Both the position numbers and the translations under genes were made by a program. A DNA stretch of 64,000 nt from Perognathus longimembris pacificus. Its lineage: Eukaryota; Chordata; Mammalia; Rodentia; Heteromyidae. The stretch lies in NCBI RefSeq assembly GCF_023159225.1, contig NC_063172.1, positions 40,491,832 to 40,555,831 on the forward strand, in the 5' to 3' direction. This document shows positions 39,575 to 52,000 of this stretch, piece after piece (positions within the stretch are counted from its first letter, which is position 1; the number at the start of each line of letters is the position of its first letter). The notes beneath the pieces were generated by a model. The model ran no database searches. It was not told the DNA's origin and saw only the letters and a list, made by a program, of their open reading frames with translations.

Positions 39575-39795
39575 GTATGCCTATCATGGGGCTTGCATAC
39601 TAAACCTGGACACTGGCCCTGAGCTTTTGTGCTCAAAGCTATTGTTCTACCACTGAGCCACAACTATACTTCTGGCTTTTTTGGGAATTAATTAAAGAGT
39701 CTTGCTGGTTTTACTGCATAGGCTGACTTTGAACCACAATCCTCAGATCTCACCCTCCTAAATTGCTAAGATTATAGGAATGAGCCATCAATACA
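39575..39795 (-). mobile_element. Composite B1-like/ID-like SINE, old
   Basis: Reverse orientation. It has the reverse of the ID-like CTCAAAGCTATTGTTCTACC segment and the B1-like ACCACAATCCTCAGATCTCA segment. Confidence 0.75.
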
Positions 39796-39838
39796 AGGGT
39801 ATAAAGTATACATATTAAAAAAAAGTTATTCCAGCTTC

Positions 39839-39852
39839 AAGACATACAGAAG
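39839..39852. repeat. Target-site duplication of full-length L1, left
   Basis: AAGACATACAGAAG, identical to 48113-48126. Confidence 0.9.
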
Positions 39853-41708
39853 GACTTCTGGGAAGATGGCAGAGGAGCAGTACAGCCCTAACTAAGCTCC
39901 CTGCAAAATCCCAATTTTACCACTCCAGAGAAACTTCTACTCCTAGAAAGACAGACCAAGTAAGTTATAACAGTACAGAGATTCTGGCCAGAAAGGAAAA
40001 ATCAACTTTGCTGGCCTGAAAACAGGTCCAGGAGGTGTCCTACCACCACACCAGTGCAGGTGCTGGCACAGCACCCAGCACTTCACACACCTAAAGCACA
40101 CAGTGGCAACCAGGAAGAAATCCTCCAGATGGTGGCAGATAGACTCAGATCACAGGCTGAGCACAGATGGGCCGAAATCGCAGAGAAAGTGTGAGGACCC
40201 CAAGAAAGACATTCTCACTGGCACCCACAGAGCAGCTTCCGGAAAGCACCATCTTTGACACTGGCAGAGATCTGGTCAGACCAGTCTGGAACTAAAGTGG
40301 GCCAGGAGAAAGTGAGGACAAAGGGGCCATCTTTGAAAACAGCAAGAGGAACCAAACGGTGAGAGCCAGCTCCACCCAGGAGAAAGACGCCTGCCCAGGT
40401 GGGTGGCTCACAGACTCAGCTAAACTCAGCCAGAGGTGCCCCCCTCCCTCGACAACTCATCACCTGCCTACTCGCCAGAAGCTAGAATTACTAAACTCAA
40501 ACCAAAAGTGGTGAGCAGCTACCAGTGTCACAAAACAACCATTACATTCCCATTACAGAGGAAGCCCAATTCCCTGCAGGAAATGGAGCTGAATTACAGG
40601 TAAACCAGGCCAGAGGCACCCCACCCTGCTGAGTATGCAGCCTATTTAGAGCCAGGCATTAAAGGCAGCGGCCCCACAGCAGACAGGAGGAGCCACGGTT
40701 CCCAATGTTATTCAGCATCCCCCATCTACAGACGACACCCAAGTCCTACCTGCAAGCTGTAGGATCCCCAGAGGACTAAGATTTAACTAACAGGGGAGGA
40801 GGGTCAGAGCAGATCCACCCCCTGCAAACTGAAAGCAAACCAAACCAGCCAAGCAGCAGGAAAATAGATTGTAGACCATCGCAAGGAAACCAGAGACTGG
40901 TGAGAGCCCACCCATACAAGGAAGACTCCATTTAAAAAAAAAAAAAAACAAACATTTGTTAAACTTTTTATCTCTTATTTTTTCATTTTTGAGTGCTTTT
41001 TATTCCATTTTTATTTGTTTGTTTTATTGGGTTTTTTTTTGTAATTTTTTTAGTGTGTGTTTTATGTGTGTTTTTCTGTGTTTTTGTTTCTTTGTTTCTC
41101 TTTTCACATTTTCTTTCTTTAAAATTTCCTTTGACTAACACCTTACTCTTTTCTGTTGACTCTCCATTGTCTATTGTTTCAACCTCATTCTTTCTACCGA
41201 TTCTACTCTTCTCCACCTTTCCACTTCACTGAAACTAAACCAAAATCATCATTCTCCCCACCCATTTTACTCTATTCTCTTCACTACCCCTAACTTACCC
41301 TCCTAAATTTACCTCCAGAACCTCCAGACTCCATTGACTTCTGGTTATTGGATAGAGAGTATCCCTCTTCAATCTTAGTGAATCAAAGGGGTTCATAAAG
41401 AAATCCTACTAGTCCAAAAAGAACTTAATATAAGAACAAAAATTTGTTCATAGGGTTATAATGGTGAAATAAGTAACTACTGAATACAGGGCTCAGAGTT
41501 GGTTGGTATATTAAAACTGTTTTCTTTGGGGACACCAAATCTCATTTTATGTACAAAAAGGAGAGGGAAGGTATCTGTATATAATTGTGAACTTCTAAGA
41601 TTTATACAACAGTGCTTGGTAAGGTCTGCTTTGGGTCTTAAACGGTGGTCAAAGGTGCTTGTACATTGTCATTTCCAATCTAAATGGGCAAAAGAAGCAC
41701 AAGAATGA
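39853..41708 (+). promoter_or_regulatory. L1 5' UTR
   Basis: About 1.86 kb from the L1 start to ORF1. The first kb is relatively GC-rich. An A run (40930-40950) is followed by a strongly T-rich segment to about 41120, then non-coding sequence up to the ORF1 start. L1 5' UTRs carry an internal Pol II promoter, but no individual site is claimed here. Confidence 0.75.
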
Positions 41709-42619
41709 TGGCAAGCCAGGGAATCTCATCTCCCACGCAAAACAAGCAGTAAGCAGAGCAGGCAATCAAAGACCTGGAAGAGAATCCTCAAAATGCTCTA
41801 CAAAGTCTACTGATAAAAATGTTTAATGAAAAGTTTGAATCAATACATCAATCTGTCATAAAGTAATAGGGGATTTCATGGCCTCCACAAACAGAAAGAT
41901 AAATCAAGTTTAAGAGTCCAATGAAAAGATAGGTACCCAGCTAAAAGATTTGAGAGACAGCACTCAGAACCAAATTAATGAGGTAAAGAAGTCCATGCAG
42001 GACCCAAGAGAAAATTACAGCAAAGGAATGGAAAATATCAAGAAAGACCAGTCAGAAGAGAGAGATTCAAAATCAAGTAGCTAGCAGACTGTCCAGACTA
42101 GATGAAGCAGAGAATCGATTCTCAGGAACTGAAGATTCCCTAGAATCTATGGAGAAAGTTAAAAAAAATACACAACCAATCAAATTGGCAAACAGATCAC
42201 TCCAGGAGCTCCAAAATACAATCAGGATGCCCAATTTAAGGCTAATAGCTATCGAGGAAAACCTAGAGAAAGAAGTTAATGGAATAGGCAACCTATTTTA
42301 CAGAATACCAACTGAGAACTTCCAAATATCCAAAAGGATAGGACTATCCAGATACAAGAAGCATTTAGAACCCCAAACCGACCAGACGAAAATAGGACAT
42401 CCCACTGACACTGTTATCAAAACAGAATTAATAGAGTCCAAGGAAAGAATCCTTAAAGCTGGTAGAGAGGAGGAAATAATCACATATAAAGTAAAATCAA
42501 TCAGAATTACCCCAGACTTCCCAGCAGAAACCATGAAAGCAAGGATAGCTTGGAAGGAGGTATGCCAAACCCTAAATAAAAATAAACAAGAATCAACCAA
42601 GAATATTCTACCCAGCTAA
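41709..42619 (+). pseudogene. L1 ORF1 (broken)
   Basis: ORF1p is the RNA-binding chaperone of the L1 particle. The start corresponds to the MANNEV-type start of the minus-strand copy (53764). The N-terminal coiled-coil part (about 41760-42130) is broken by stops and frameshifts. The C-terminal half is open at 42149-42619 and shows the LRLIAIEENLEKEVNGIGNL region and the C-terminal domain motif IRITPDFPAETMKARIAW. A further C-terminal stretch after 42619 is out of frame. Confidence 0.88.
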
Positions 42620-42914
42620 ACAGTAAGGAAAAACTGAAACAATATATCTCCACCAATCCAGGTTTACAGAAAATCCTCAAACATGTACTACGTAGGAAAA
42701 TAATCAAGATCACATTACAGACAGAAATGAACCCTGATTAGAAAACCAGAATATCAGATCAAAAGTAGGGAAGACACAGCTTTTTAACAAGAACTTTAAC
42801 AATAGCTATAACGAAAGGAACAAACCATCATCTCTCAATCCTAACTCTCAACATTAATGGACTTGATTCTCCAATCAAATGACAGAGGCTCATAAGTTGG
42901 ATCAAAAATCAAAA

Positions 42915-43106
42915 TCTGGGCTGGGAATATGGCCTAGTGGCAAGAGTGCTTGCCTCATATACATAAAGCCCTGGGTTCGATTCCTCAGCACCACACATAT
43001 AGAAAATGGCCAGAAGTGGCGCTGTGGCTCAAGTGGCAGTGCTAGCCTTGAGCAAAATGAAGCCAGGGACAGTGTTCAGGACCTGAGTTCAAAAAAAAAA
43101 ATACCT
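42915..43106 (+). mobile_element. Dimeric ID-like SINE inside L1 ORF2
   Basis: Sense dimer with an A tail at 43091-43101. The flanks AAAAATCAAAA (42904-42914) and AAAAATCAAGA (43107-43117) form an 11-bp duplication with one mismatch. It splits the endonuclease coding region after SWIKNQ. Confidence 0.92.
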
Positions 43107-45523
43107 AAAAATCAAGACCCATCTTTCTGCTGCTTCCAAGAGACACACCTATCCAGCAAAAGTAAACATCTTCTAAAAGTGAAAGGCTGGAATAAAACTG
43201 CCAAGCAAACGGTCCCCTTAAGCAGGCGGGAGTTGCCATCCTAGTATCAGATAAAATTGACTTCATATTTAAAACAGAAAGAAGAGACAAAGAAGGTTAC
43301 TAAATACTAATAAAGGGATTTATCCTACAGGAGGATATCACCATCCTAAATACACACCAAATGCAGGAGCACTCAACTTCATCAAACATATACTACAGAC
43401 TGTAAAAACCGTCATTGACCCAAACACATTGATAGTTGCAGACTTTAACACTCCACTATCACCACTGGACAGATCAACATGCCAAAAACTGAGCAAAGAA
43501 ACCTCAGAACTAAGCAACTGCATAGATCAACTAGACTTAACCAACATCTACAAAATATTCTATCCAGAAACACCAGAGTACACATTCTTCTAAGCAGCAC
43601 ATGGAAAATTCTCCAAAATAGATAACATCTTAGGGCACAAGCAAATCCATACAATTTCAGAAGTTTTGAAATCATTCCCTGCATTCTCTCATACCACAAT
43701 GGAATAAAATTAGAACTCAAATCAAACAGCCTCCACAGAAATTCCCAGAATTCATGGAGATTAAACAACACACAGCTGAAATATCAGTGGGTCATACAAG
43801 AAATTAGAACGGAAATCCAAAAGTTTATGGGATTAAACCAAGATGAGCACACAAAGTACCAGCTCCTTTGGGACACAGCAAAGGCAGTACTCAGAAGAAA
43901 ACAAACGTCAACACACTGGAGAAACAGCAACTCAACAACTTAAGGAAGCACCTCTAGCTCCTCGAAAGAGAACAAGCCCAACACCAAGCCAATAGACAGA
44001 AGCAAATAAATAAAATCAAAATAGAATTAAATGACTTAGAGTAAAAAAAAACAACAACCAAAAAATATCAAAAGAATCAACCAAATGAAGAGCTGGTTCT
44101 TTGAAAAAATTAACAAAATGACAGACCCCTACTAAACCTGACCAAAAAACGAAGGCAGCACACCCAAATAAACAAGATTAGAAATGAAACAGGTAACATC
44201 ACCACAGAAACATCCATAATTCAGAACACAATTAGGGACTGTGTTGCAAATCTTCATGCCAACAAATTTGAGAACCTGGAAGAAATGGACTATTTCCTAG
44301 CAAAAATTTATATCCCCAAACTCAACCATGAAGATTTAAACCTTCTGAACAGTCCCATATCCAGCATTGAAATAGAAACGGCAAAAAGTCATCTCCCATC
44401 CAAGAAACGCCCAGGTCCAGACGGATTCACAGCAGAATTCTACAAGGCCTTAAAAACAGAACTCACACCAATATTTCTCAAAATCTTCAATGAAGTTGAA
44501 AGAGAAAGTTCACCACCAAACATATTCTATGAAGCCAGTATAATCCTCATCCCAAACCAGGCAGGGACTCATCACGGAAAGAGAACTACAGACAGATTTC
44601 TCTGATGAACATTCATGCAAAAATTCTCAACAAAATTCTGGTCAATCGACTTCAACAGGTCATCAAAAAAAAAAAAACAAAAACATACACCATGATCAAA
44701 CTGGATGCATCCCAGGGATGCAAAGTTGGTTCATTATAAGCAAATCAATTAACGTAATCCACAACATCAACCAGAGCAAGGTAAAGAACCACATGGTTAT
44801 ATCTCTGGATACGGAAAAGGCATTTGATAAAATCCAGCACCCATTTATAATAAAAGCCCTGAAAAAACTGGGATTCCAGGGAACATCCCAGAATATAATA
44901 AAGGCAGTGTATGACAAACTAACAGCAAGCATAATTCTAAACTGAAAAGCTAAAACCATTCCCTTTAAAATCAGGAGCAAAAACATAAACAAATAAATAA
45001 AATCAGGAGCAACACAGGGATGTTTGCTCTCTCCTCTGCTCTTCAACATAGTACTAGAATTCCTACCCAGAGCAAAGAGCAAGAAGAAAATATAAAGGGG
45101 ATCCAAATAGGAAAAAATGAAATTAAGCTTTCTCTCTTTGCAGATGCCATGATTCTATACCTAAAGAACCCCATGGACTCTACTCCCAAGCTAATAGAGC
45201 TGATCCAAAACTTTGGCAAAGTAGCACGATATAAAATAAACCTTCAAAAATCAATGGCCTTTCAATATGCTAATGACCCAAAGACTGAGGTTGAAATCAG
45301 GAAAGGAACTTCTTTTGCAAAAGCCTCAAAAATTATAAAATACCTAGGAATAACCTTAACCAAAGAAGTGAAAGCCCTCTGTGATAAGAACTTTAAAAAC
45401 ATGAGAAATGAAATTAAGCCAGAACTAAGGAAATGGAAAAACCTCCCATGCTTCTGCATTGGGAGGATGGCAATATTGCCAAAGGCTATCTACAAATTCA
45501 ATGCAATACCCATTAATATCCCA

Positions 45524-46093
45524 ACACCATTTTTTGATAAATAGAGGAAGCAATCGGGAAATTCATATGGAATAATAAAAGATCTAGAATAGCAAAAACA
45601 ATCCTAAGCAGAAAGAACAGTGCTGGGGGAATTACAATACCCAATTTCAATTTGTATTATAAAGCTATAGTAATAAAAACAGCTTGGTATTGGCACCGGA
45701 ACAGGCCTGAAGACCAATGGAACAGAATTGAAGACCAAGAAATGAACCCACAAAACTACACCTACTTAATCTTTGATAAAGGAGCTAAAAAACATACTCT
45801 GAAAGAATGATAGGCTCTTTAACAAATGGTGTTGGCAAAACTGGTTCAACACATGCAACAAACTAAAACTAGATCCTTATATATCATCCTCCACTAAAAT
45901 CAATTCCAAATGGATCAAAGACCTCTAAATCAAAACTGACACCCTGAAAACACTGAAAGAAGGAGTAGGAGAAACACTTGGGGTCCTTGGCACAGGAAGG
46001 ACTTCCTTAACAAAGACCCAGAAATGCTGCAAATCAAAGAAAGGATGGACTAATGGGACTGCTTCAAACTGCAGAGCTTCTGTAGGGCAAAGG
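45524..46093 (+). repeat. L1 ORF2 internal tandem duplication, unit 1
   Basis: The 570-bp segment from ACACCATTTT (just after PINIPTPFF) to AAAGGAC (after KLQSF) is followed at once by a second copy of the same ORF2 stretch. The junction has a short ACA overlap. Confidence 0.88.
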
Positions 46094-46663
46094 ACACCAT
46101 TTTATAATGGAAGAGAGGAAGCAATCCAGAAATTCATATGGAACAATAAAAGAACGCAGATAGCAAAAACAATCCTAGGAAGACAGAACAGTGCTGGCGG
46201 AATTACAATACCAAATTTCAAGTTACATTATAATGCTATAGTAATCAAAACAGCTTGGTATTGGCATAGCAACAGGACTGAAGACCAATGGAACAGAACT
46301 GAAGACCCAGAAGTGAATCCACAGAACTATGCCTACTTAATCTTTGATAAAGGAGCTAAAAAAATAGGATGGAAGAAAGATAGCCTCCTTAACAAATGGT
46401 GCTGGCAAAACTGGTACAACACCTGCAACAAACTAAAACTAGATCCTTATATATCACCCTGCACCAAAATCAATTCCAAATGGATCAAAGACCTCGAAAT
46501 AAAAACACATACCCTGAAAACACTAAAAGAAGGAGTAGGAGAAGCACTTGGGCTCCTTGGCACAGGACAAAACTTCCTTAATAAGACTCAGTAATGCAAC
46601 AAATCAAAGAAAGGTTGGACAAATGGGACTGCATCAAACTGCAGAGCTTCCTTGGGGTAAAGA
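46094..46663 (+). repeat. L1 ORF2 internal tandem duplication, unit 2
   Basis: Second copy, about 85-90% identical by eye over the first 280 bp. The L1 then continues in normal order. No poly(A) or target duplication lies between the units, so this is not a second insertion. Confidence 0.88.
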
Positions 46664-47904
46664 ACATAGCTCCCAAGATAAACAGCCCACAAATTGGGAG
46701 AAGATCTTTACTGTCCATACAGTGGACAAAGGCCTCATATCTATAATATATGCAGAACTAAAAACATTAAGTTCCTCCAAAACAAAACCTCGAAGAACCA
46801 ACAGCTCCCTCACCAAGTAGGCTAAAGACTTAAAAGAGATTTCCTTTATGAGGAAATGAGAATGGCCAAGAGATATACTAAAAAGTGCTCTATGTCATTG
46901 GCCATAAAAGAAATGCAAATCAAAACAACATTGAGATTCCATCTCACCCCAGTAAGAATGTCATATATCAAGAAAACTAACAATAACTGTTGTTGGAGGG
47001 GATATGGCCAAAAGGGAACTCTACTTCATTGTTGGTGGGAATGTAAACTGGTTCAGCCACTCTGGAAATTGTACGAGATTCCTCTGAAGGTTAAACATAG
47101 AGCTCCCTTATGACCCAGCAGCCCCACTGTTGGGCATCTAACCAAAAGACCACAAACAAGAACACACAAAGTCACCAGCACAGCAATGCTCATTGCAGTA
47201 CAATTTGTCATAGCTAAAATATGGAACCAACCCAGTAGACGAATGGATCAAGAGAATTTTATGTCTCTATCAGAAAGAATGACATTGCCACATTCATGAG
47301 GAAATGGAAGGACTTACAAAAAATTATACTAAGTGAAGCAAGCCAGACCCAAAGAAACATGGACTCTATGGTTTCCCTCATAGGGAATAATTAGCACAGG
47401 TTTAGGCTAGTCACAGCAGAGGATCACAAGAGCCTAATAGCTATACCCTTATGAATGCATAAGATGATGCTAAGTGAAATGAACTCCATGTTATGGAAAC
47501 GACTGTTATATAACTGTTGTAATTACTTTCAACATGCCTTGTGAAACCATAGCCTCTTTCGTTGATGATCCCTTTGTATCCCCTTCCTGTGGTTGTATGC
47601 GCTATCACTGTATCTCATCTGAGTCTACTATATACTGTATATACTGGTATTAGAACTAGGGAAGTGAAATGAAATATGACTATTGATAGACAAAGGATAA
47701 AAAGACAAATGACTTCAAAAGCAATACTTGCAAAACCATTTGGTGTAAAGCAACTGACAACTCATGGAAGGAGATGGAAAGGGGGAGGTGGAGGGGGAAA
47801 TGAGGGAGGAGGTAACAAACAGTACAAGAAATGTACCCAAGACCTAACGTATGAAACTGTAACCCCACTGTACATCACTTTGACAACAAATAAATATTAA
47901 AAAC

Positions 47905-48112
47905 AACAACAAACATTTGATGCAAATCAACTGTACAACTCAGTGGGAGAGAATAAGGGGGAGGGGAAGGGGAAATGAGGGAGGAGGTAACAAGTTGAAC
48001 AAGCAATATACACATTGCCTTACATATGAATTTGTAACCCTGGTGTACCACACTTTGACAATAAAGAAAAAAGTTTAATTAAGAAAAGAAATAAATTACT
48101 TTAAATATAAAA
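47905..48112 (+). mobile_element. Second L1 3' tail carried at the end of the full-length L1
   Basis: After the first L1 end (CTTTGACAACAAATAAATATTAAAAACAAC at about 47877) a different L1 3' UTR piece follows: ACATTTGATGCAAATCAACTG to TTTGACAATAAAG, then an A-rich tail. The 14-bp target duplication encloses this piece too, so it seems to have moved together with the upstream L1. Confidence 0.75.
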
Positions 48113-48126
48113 AAGACATACAGAAG
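48113..48126. repeat. Target-site duplication of full-length L1, right
   Basis: AAGACATACAGAAG, identical to 39839-39852. Confidence 0.9.
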
Positions 48127-48937
48127 CTCAAATTTTTATTATTTATAATATTTAGAAAAAACTATAATTACAAATACCAAGCAAAAGTCATCAGAATTTT
48201 CATAAGATCACTACGATTTGAACATTCATTTTGTATTATTAAATAAATATTAAACATAACTTTAAATTTGCATAAATATGTATAAACTGCACATTTATTT
48301 ATTATGTTGTTTATTTATTTGTTTTTAGTAGACTTAACAGGAATTTATGTAATTTCCAATTTCTTCAGGTCAAAACGGATGAGATGACTTCTAGAAAATT
48401 CAGTAAGGATAAATTTCCCAAATTTATAGGATTGATAGTATCAGGTATTGCTACTCAACTACTCTCCAGGAAGTTTGAATATTTGACCACTTTCGGGCAT
48501 AGAATATGAAAGTGCCTAACTGAGCATGCTCAAAGCAGTTTTAATACCTGCTAGATCTTCTCTTAAGCCTACACTTGTAAGTATTTTTTGATGCATTTTA
48601 TTGAATAGGGAAATTGATGAATGATAAACTAAGAGACAAATGCACTGGTTTATAATTATAAATAAAGTTTCAGTGTTGAAGCATAACATTTTTTGGCCTC
48701 TAGGCACTAGTGGAAAGAGAACAGAAGACAACTGAAGGAAAAAGCAATGTAAATATAGTGGAGATGTTCAATATGCATGTGTGCAAATTGAACAAAAAAA
48801 AACTTAGTGAGACTAGTTTGGGAAGATAGATGGGGATCGAGGGAAAATGTCAGTGTGTGATGATGAGCCAGAAGCATTACATATATGCACATAAAAATCA
48901 CACCCTTGCTGGGCAACAGTATAAAGTACAGATACAC
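48127..48937. other. Unique spacer between two opposed L1s
   Basis: About 810 bp of AT-rich sequence without recognised features. It would be the loop of the large L1 inverted repeat. Confidence 0.55.
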
Positions 48938-49082
48938 ATGGGATGTTGAAAGTAGTTACAACTGTGATATAACAATCATTTCCATATAATGGAGCTCATT
49001 TCACTTAGCATCATCTTATGTGATCATAAGGGTATAGCTATTGGGCTGTGTGATCCTCTGCTGTGGCTTGCCTAACCCTGTG

Positions 49083-52000
49083 CTAATTATTCCCAATAAG
49101 GGTGACCATAGAGTCCATGTTGCTCTGGGTCTGGCTCACTTCACTTAGTATAATTTTTTCCAAGTCCTTCCATTTCCTTACAAATGGGGCAATGTCATTC
49201 TTTCTGATAGAGGCATAAAATTCCATTGTGTATATGTACCACATTTTCCTGATCCATTCGTCTACGGAGGGGCATCTGGGTTGGTTCCAGATTCTCGCTA
49301 TGACAAATTGCGCTGCAATGAACATTGTTGTGCTGGTGGAATTACTGTGACTTTATTTGTGGTTTTTTGGATAATTACCCAAAAGTGGGGTTGCTGGGTC
49401 ATAGGGGAGTTATATATTTAGCCTTCTGAGGAATCTCCATACTGCTTGCCAGAGTGGCTGAACCAGTTTACATTCCCACAAACAATGAAGTAGGGTTCCC
49501 TTTTGGCCACATCCCCTCCAACAACAGTTATTGTTAGTTTTCTTGATATATGACATTCTTACTGGGGTGAGATGGAATCTTAATGTTGTTTTGATTTGCA
49601 TTACTTTTATGGCCAGTGATGTAGAGCACTTTTTCATATGTCTCTTGGCCATTCTCATTTCCTCATCAGAGAAGTCTCTTTGTAGGTCTTTAGCCCACTT
49701 GATGAGCGGGCTATTAGTTCTTTGCGGTTTTGTTTTGGAGGAAGGTAATTTTTTTAGTTCTGCATATATTTTAGAGATGAGGCCTTTGTCCGTTGAATGT
49801 CCGGTAAAGATCTTCTCCCAGTCTTTGGGCTTTCTGCTTATCTTGCAAGCTATGTCCTTTGCCATGCAGAAGCTCTGCAGTTTGATGCAGTCCCATTTGT
49901 CCAACCTTTCTTTGATTTGTAGCCTTTCTGGGTCTTTGTTAAGGAAGTTCCGTCCTGCGCCAAGGAGCCCAAGTGTTTCTCCTACTCCTTCCTTTAGTGT
50001 TTTCAGGGTGTCTGTTTTGATTTCGAGGTCTTTAATCCATTTGGAATTGATTTTGGTGCAGGGTGATACATAAGGATCTAGTTTTAGTTTGTTGCATGTG
50101 TTGAGCCAGTTTTTCCAGCACAATTTGTTAAAGAGGCTATCTTTCTTCCAAACTATTGTTTTAGCCCCTTTATCAAAGATTAAGTAGACGTAGTTCTGTG
50201 GGTTCATTCCCGGGTCTTCAATTCTGTTCCATTGGTCTTCAGGCCTGTTCCGGTGCCAATAGCAAGCTGTTTTTATTACTATAGCTTTATAATAAAGTTC
50301 TCCTCAAAGAGGTCTTTCACTTCTTTGGTTAAGGTTATTCCTAGGTATTTTATGTTTTGGGGGGCTATTGCAAAGGGCGTTGCTTTCCTGATATCAGCCT
50401 CGGTCTTTGGGTCGTTAGCATAGAGAAAGGCCATTGATTTTTGAAGGTTTATTTTATATCCTGTAATTTTGCCAAAGTTTTGGATCAGCTCTAGTAGCTT
50501 GGGGGTAGAGTCTATGGGATTCTTTAGGTATAGGATCATGTCATCTGCGAAGAGAGAGTTTAACTTCATCTTTACCTACTTGGATCCCCTTCTTATTTTC
50601 TTCTTGCCTGATTGCTCTGGCTAGGAATTCTAGTACTATGTTGAAGAGCAGGGGAGAGAGTGGACATCCCTGACTTGTTCCTGATTTTAAAGGGAATGGC
50701 TTTAGTTTTTCACCATTTAGAGTTATGCTTGCTGTTGGTTTGTCATAAACTGTCTTGATTATATTCAGGAATGTTCCCTGGAATCCCAGTTTTCCAGGGC
50801 TTTTAGCATAAATGGGTGCTGAATTTTATCAAACTCTTTTTCCGCATCCAGAGATAAAACCATGTGGTTCTTTATCTTGCTCCGGTTGATGTGGTGGATT
50901 ACATTAATTGACTTGCGTATATTAAACCAACTTTGCATCCCTGGGATGAATCCAGTTTGATCGTGGTGTATGATTTTTTTGATGCCCTGTTGAAGTCGAT
51001 TGGCCAGAATCTTGTTGAGAATTTTTGCGTCTATGTTCATCAGTGAAATTGGTCTATAGTCCTCTTTCTGTGATTAGTCCCTGCCTGGTTTTGGGATGAG
51101 GGTTATCCTGGCTTCATAGAATGAGTCTGGAAGTGAATGTTTTCTTTCAATTTCATTGAAGAGTTTGAGAAATATTGGTGTGAGTTCTGTTCTTGTAGAA
51201 TTCTGCAGTGAATCCGTCTGGACCTGGGCTTTTCTTGGATGGGAGACCATTTATTGCCATTTCTATTTCAATACTGGATATGGGTCTGTTTAGGAGGTTT
51301 AAATCTTCATGGTTCAGTTTGGGGATATGAATTTTTTCTAGGAAATCATCCATTTCTTGCAAGTTCTCGAATTTGTTGGCATAAAGTTTTGCAAAATAGT
51401 CCCTTATTATTTTCTGAATTTCGGTTATTTCTGTGGTGATGTTACCTGTTTTATCTCTTATCTTGTTTATTTGAGTGTGCTGCCTTTGTTTTTTGGTCAG
51501 GTTTGCCAGGGGTCTGTCTATCTTGTTGATTTTTTCAAAGAACCAACTCTTTGTTTTGTTGATTCTTTCGATGGTTTCTTCGTCTGTAATTGATTTTAAT
51601 TATTTGCTTCCGTCTATTGATTTGGGGTTTGGCTTGTTGTTCTCTCTCAAGGAAATTAAGGTGCTTCCTTAAATTATTGAGTTGCTGTTTCTCCAGTTTG
51701 TTGATGTATGCACTCAGAGATATAAATTTTCCTCTGAGTACTGCCTTTGCTACGTCCCAAAGGAGCTGGTACTTTGTGTCCTCAACTTGTTTGAATTCCA
51801 TAAACATTTGAATTTCCTTTTTAATTTCTTCAATGACCCTCTGATGGTTCAGCAGTGTGTTGTTTAGTCTCCATGAATTGTAGCAATTTCTGTGGTGGCT
51901 GTTTGAGTTGAGCTCTAATTTTATTCCATTGTGGTCTGAGAGATTGCAAGGAATGGTTTTGATACTTCTGAATTTGTACAGATTTTCTTTGTGCCCTAAG

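Larger units (their letters stand above)
42820..47394 (+). pseudogene. L1 ORF2 (broken, with internal duplication and SINE)
   Basis: ORF2p is the L1 endonuclease and reverse transcriptase. Visible parts are: endonuclease start (INGLDSPIK, about 42853); QETHLSSKSK (about 43130); VADFNTPLSPLD (about 43435), where the usual GDFN is changed; RT fingers/palm at 44285-44605 ([16 protein letters not shown]); [13 protein letters not shown] (about 44810-44848); and [13 protein letters not shown] (about 45133-45171), where the second catalytic aspartate of FADD is lost. The C-terminal Cys/His region near 46990-47050 and a terminal stop at 47392 complete it. Many frameshifts. Confidence 0.92.
39853..48112 (+). 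mobile_element. Full-length but inactive L1 (LINE-1)
   Basis: 8.26 kb between perfect 14-bp duplications. It starts GACTTCTGGGAAGATGGC, the typical full-length L1 5' start. In order it holds a 5' UTR (to about 41708), ORF1, ORF2, a 3' UTR and a second L1 tail. It carries a nested SINE (42915-43106) and a 570-bp internal duplication (from 45524). Both ORFs are broken many times, so it cannot mobilise. Removing the SINE, the duplication and the extra tail leaves about 7.3 kb, plausible for a complete rodent L1. Confidence 0.93.

Noticed and set aside
40956..41232. Hydrophobic Phe/Val-rich frames
   Set aside because: They lie in the T-rich part of the L1 5' UTR; low complexity.
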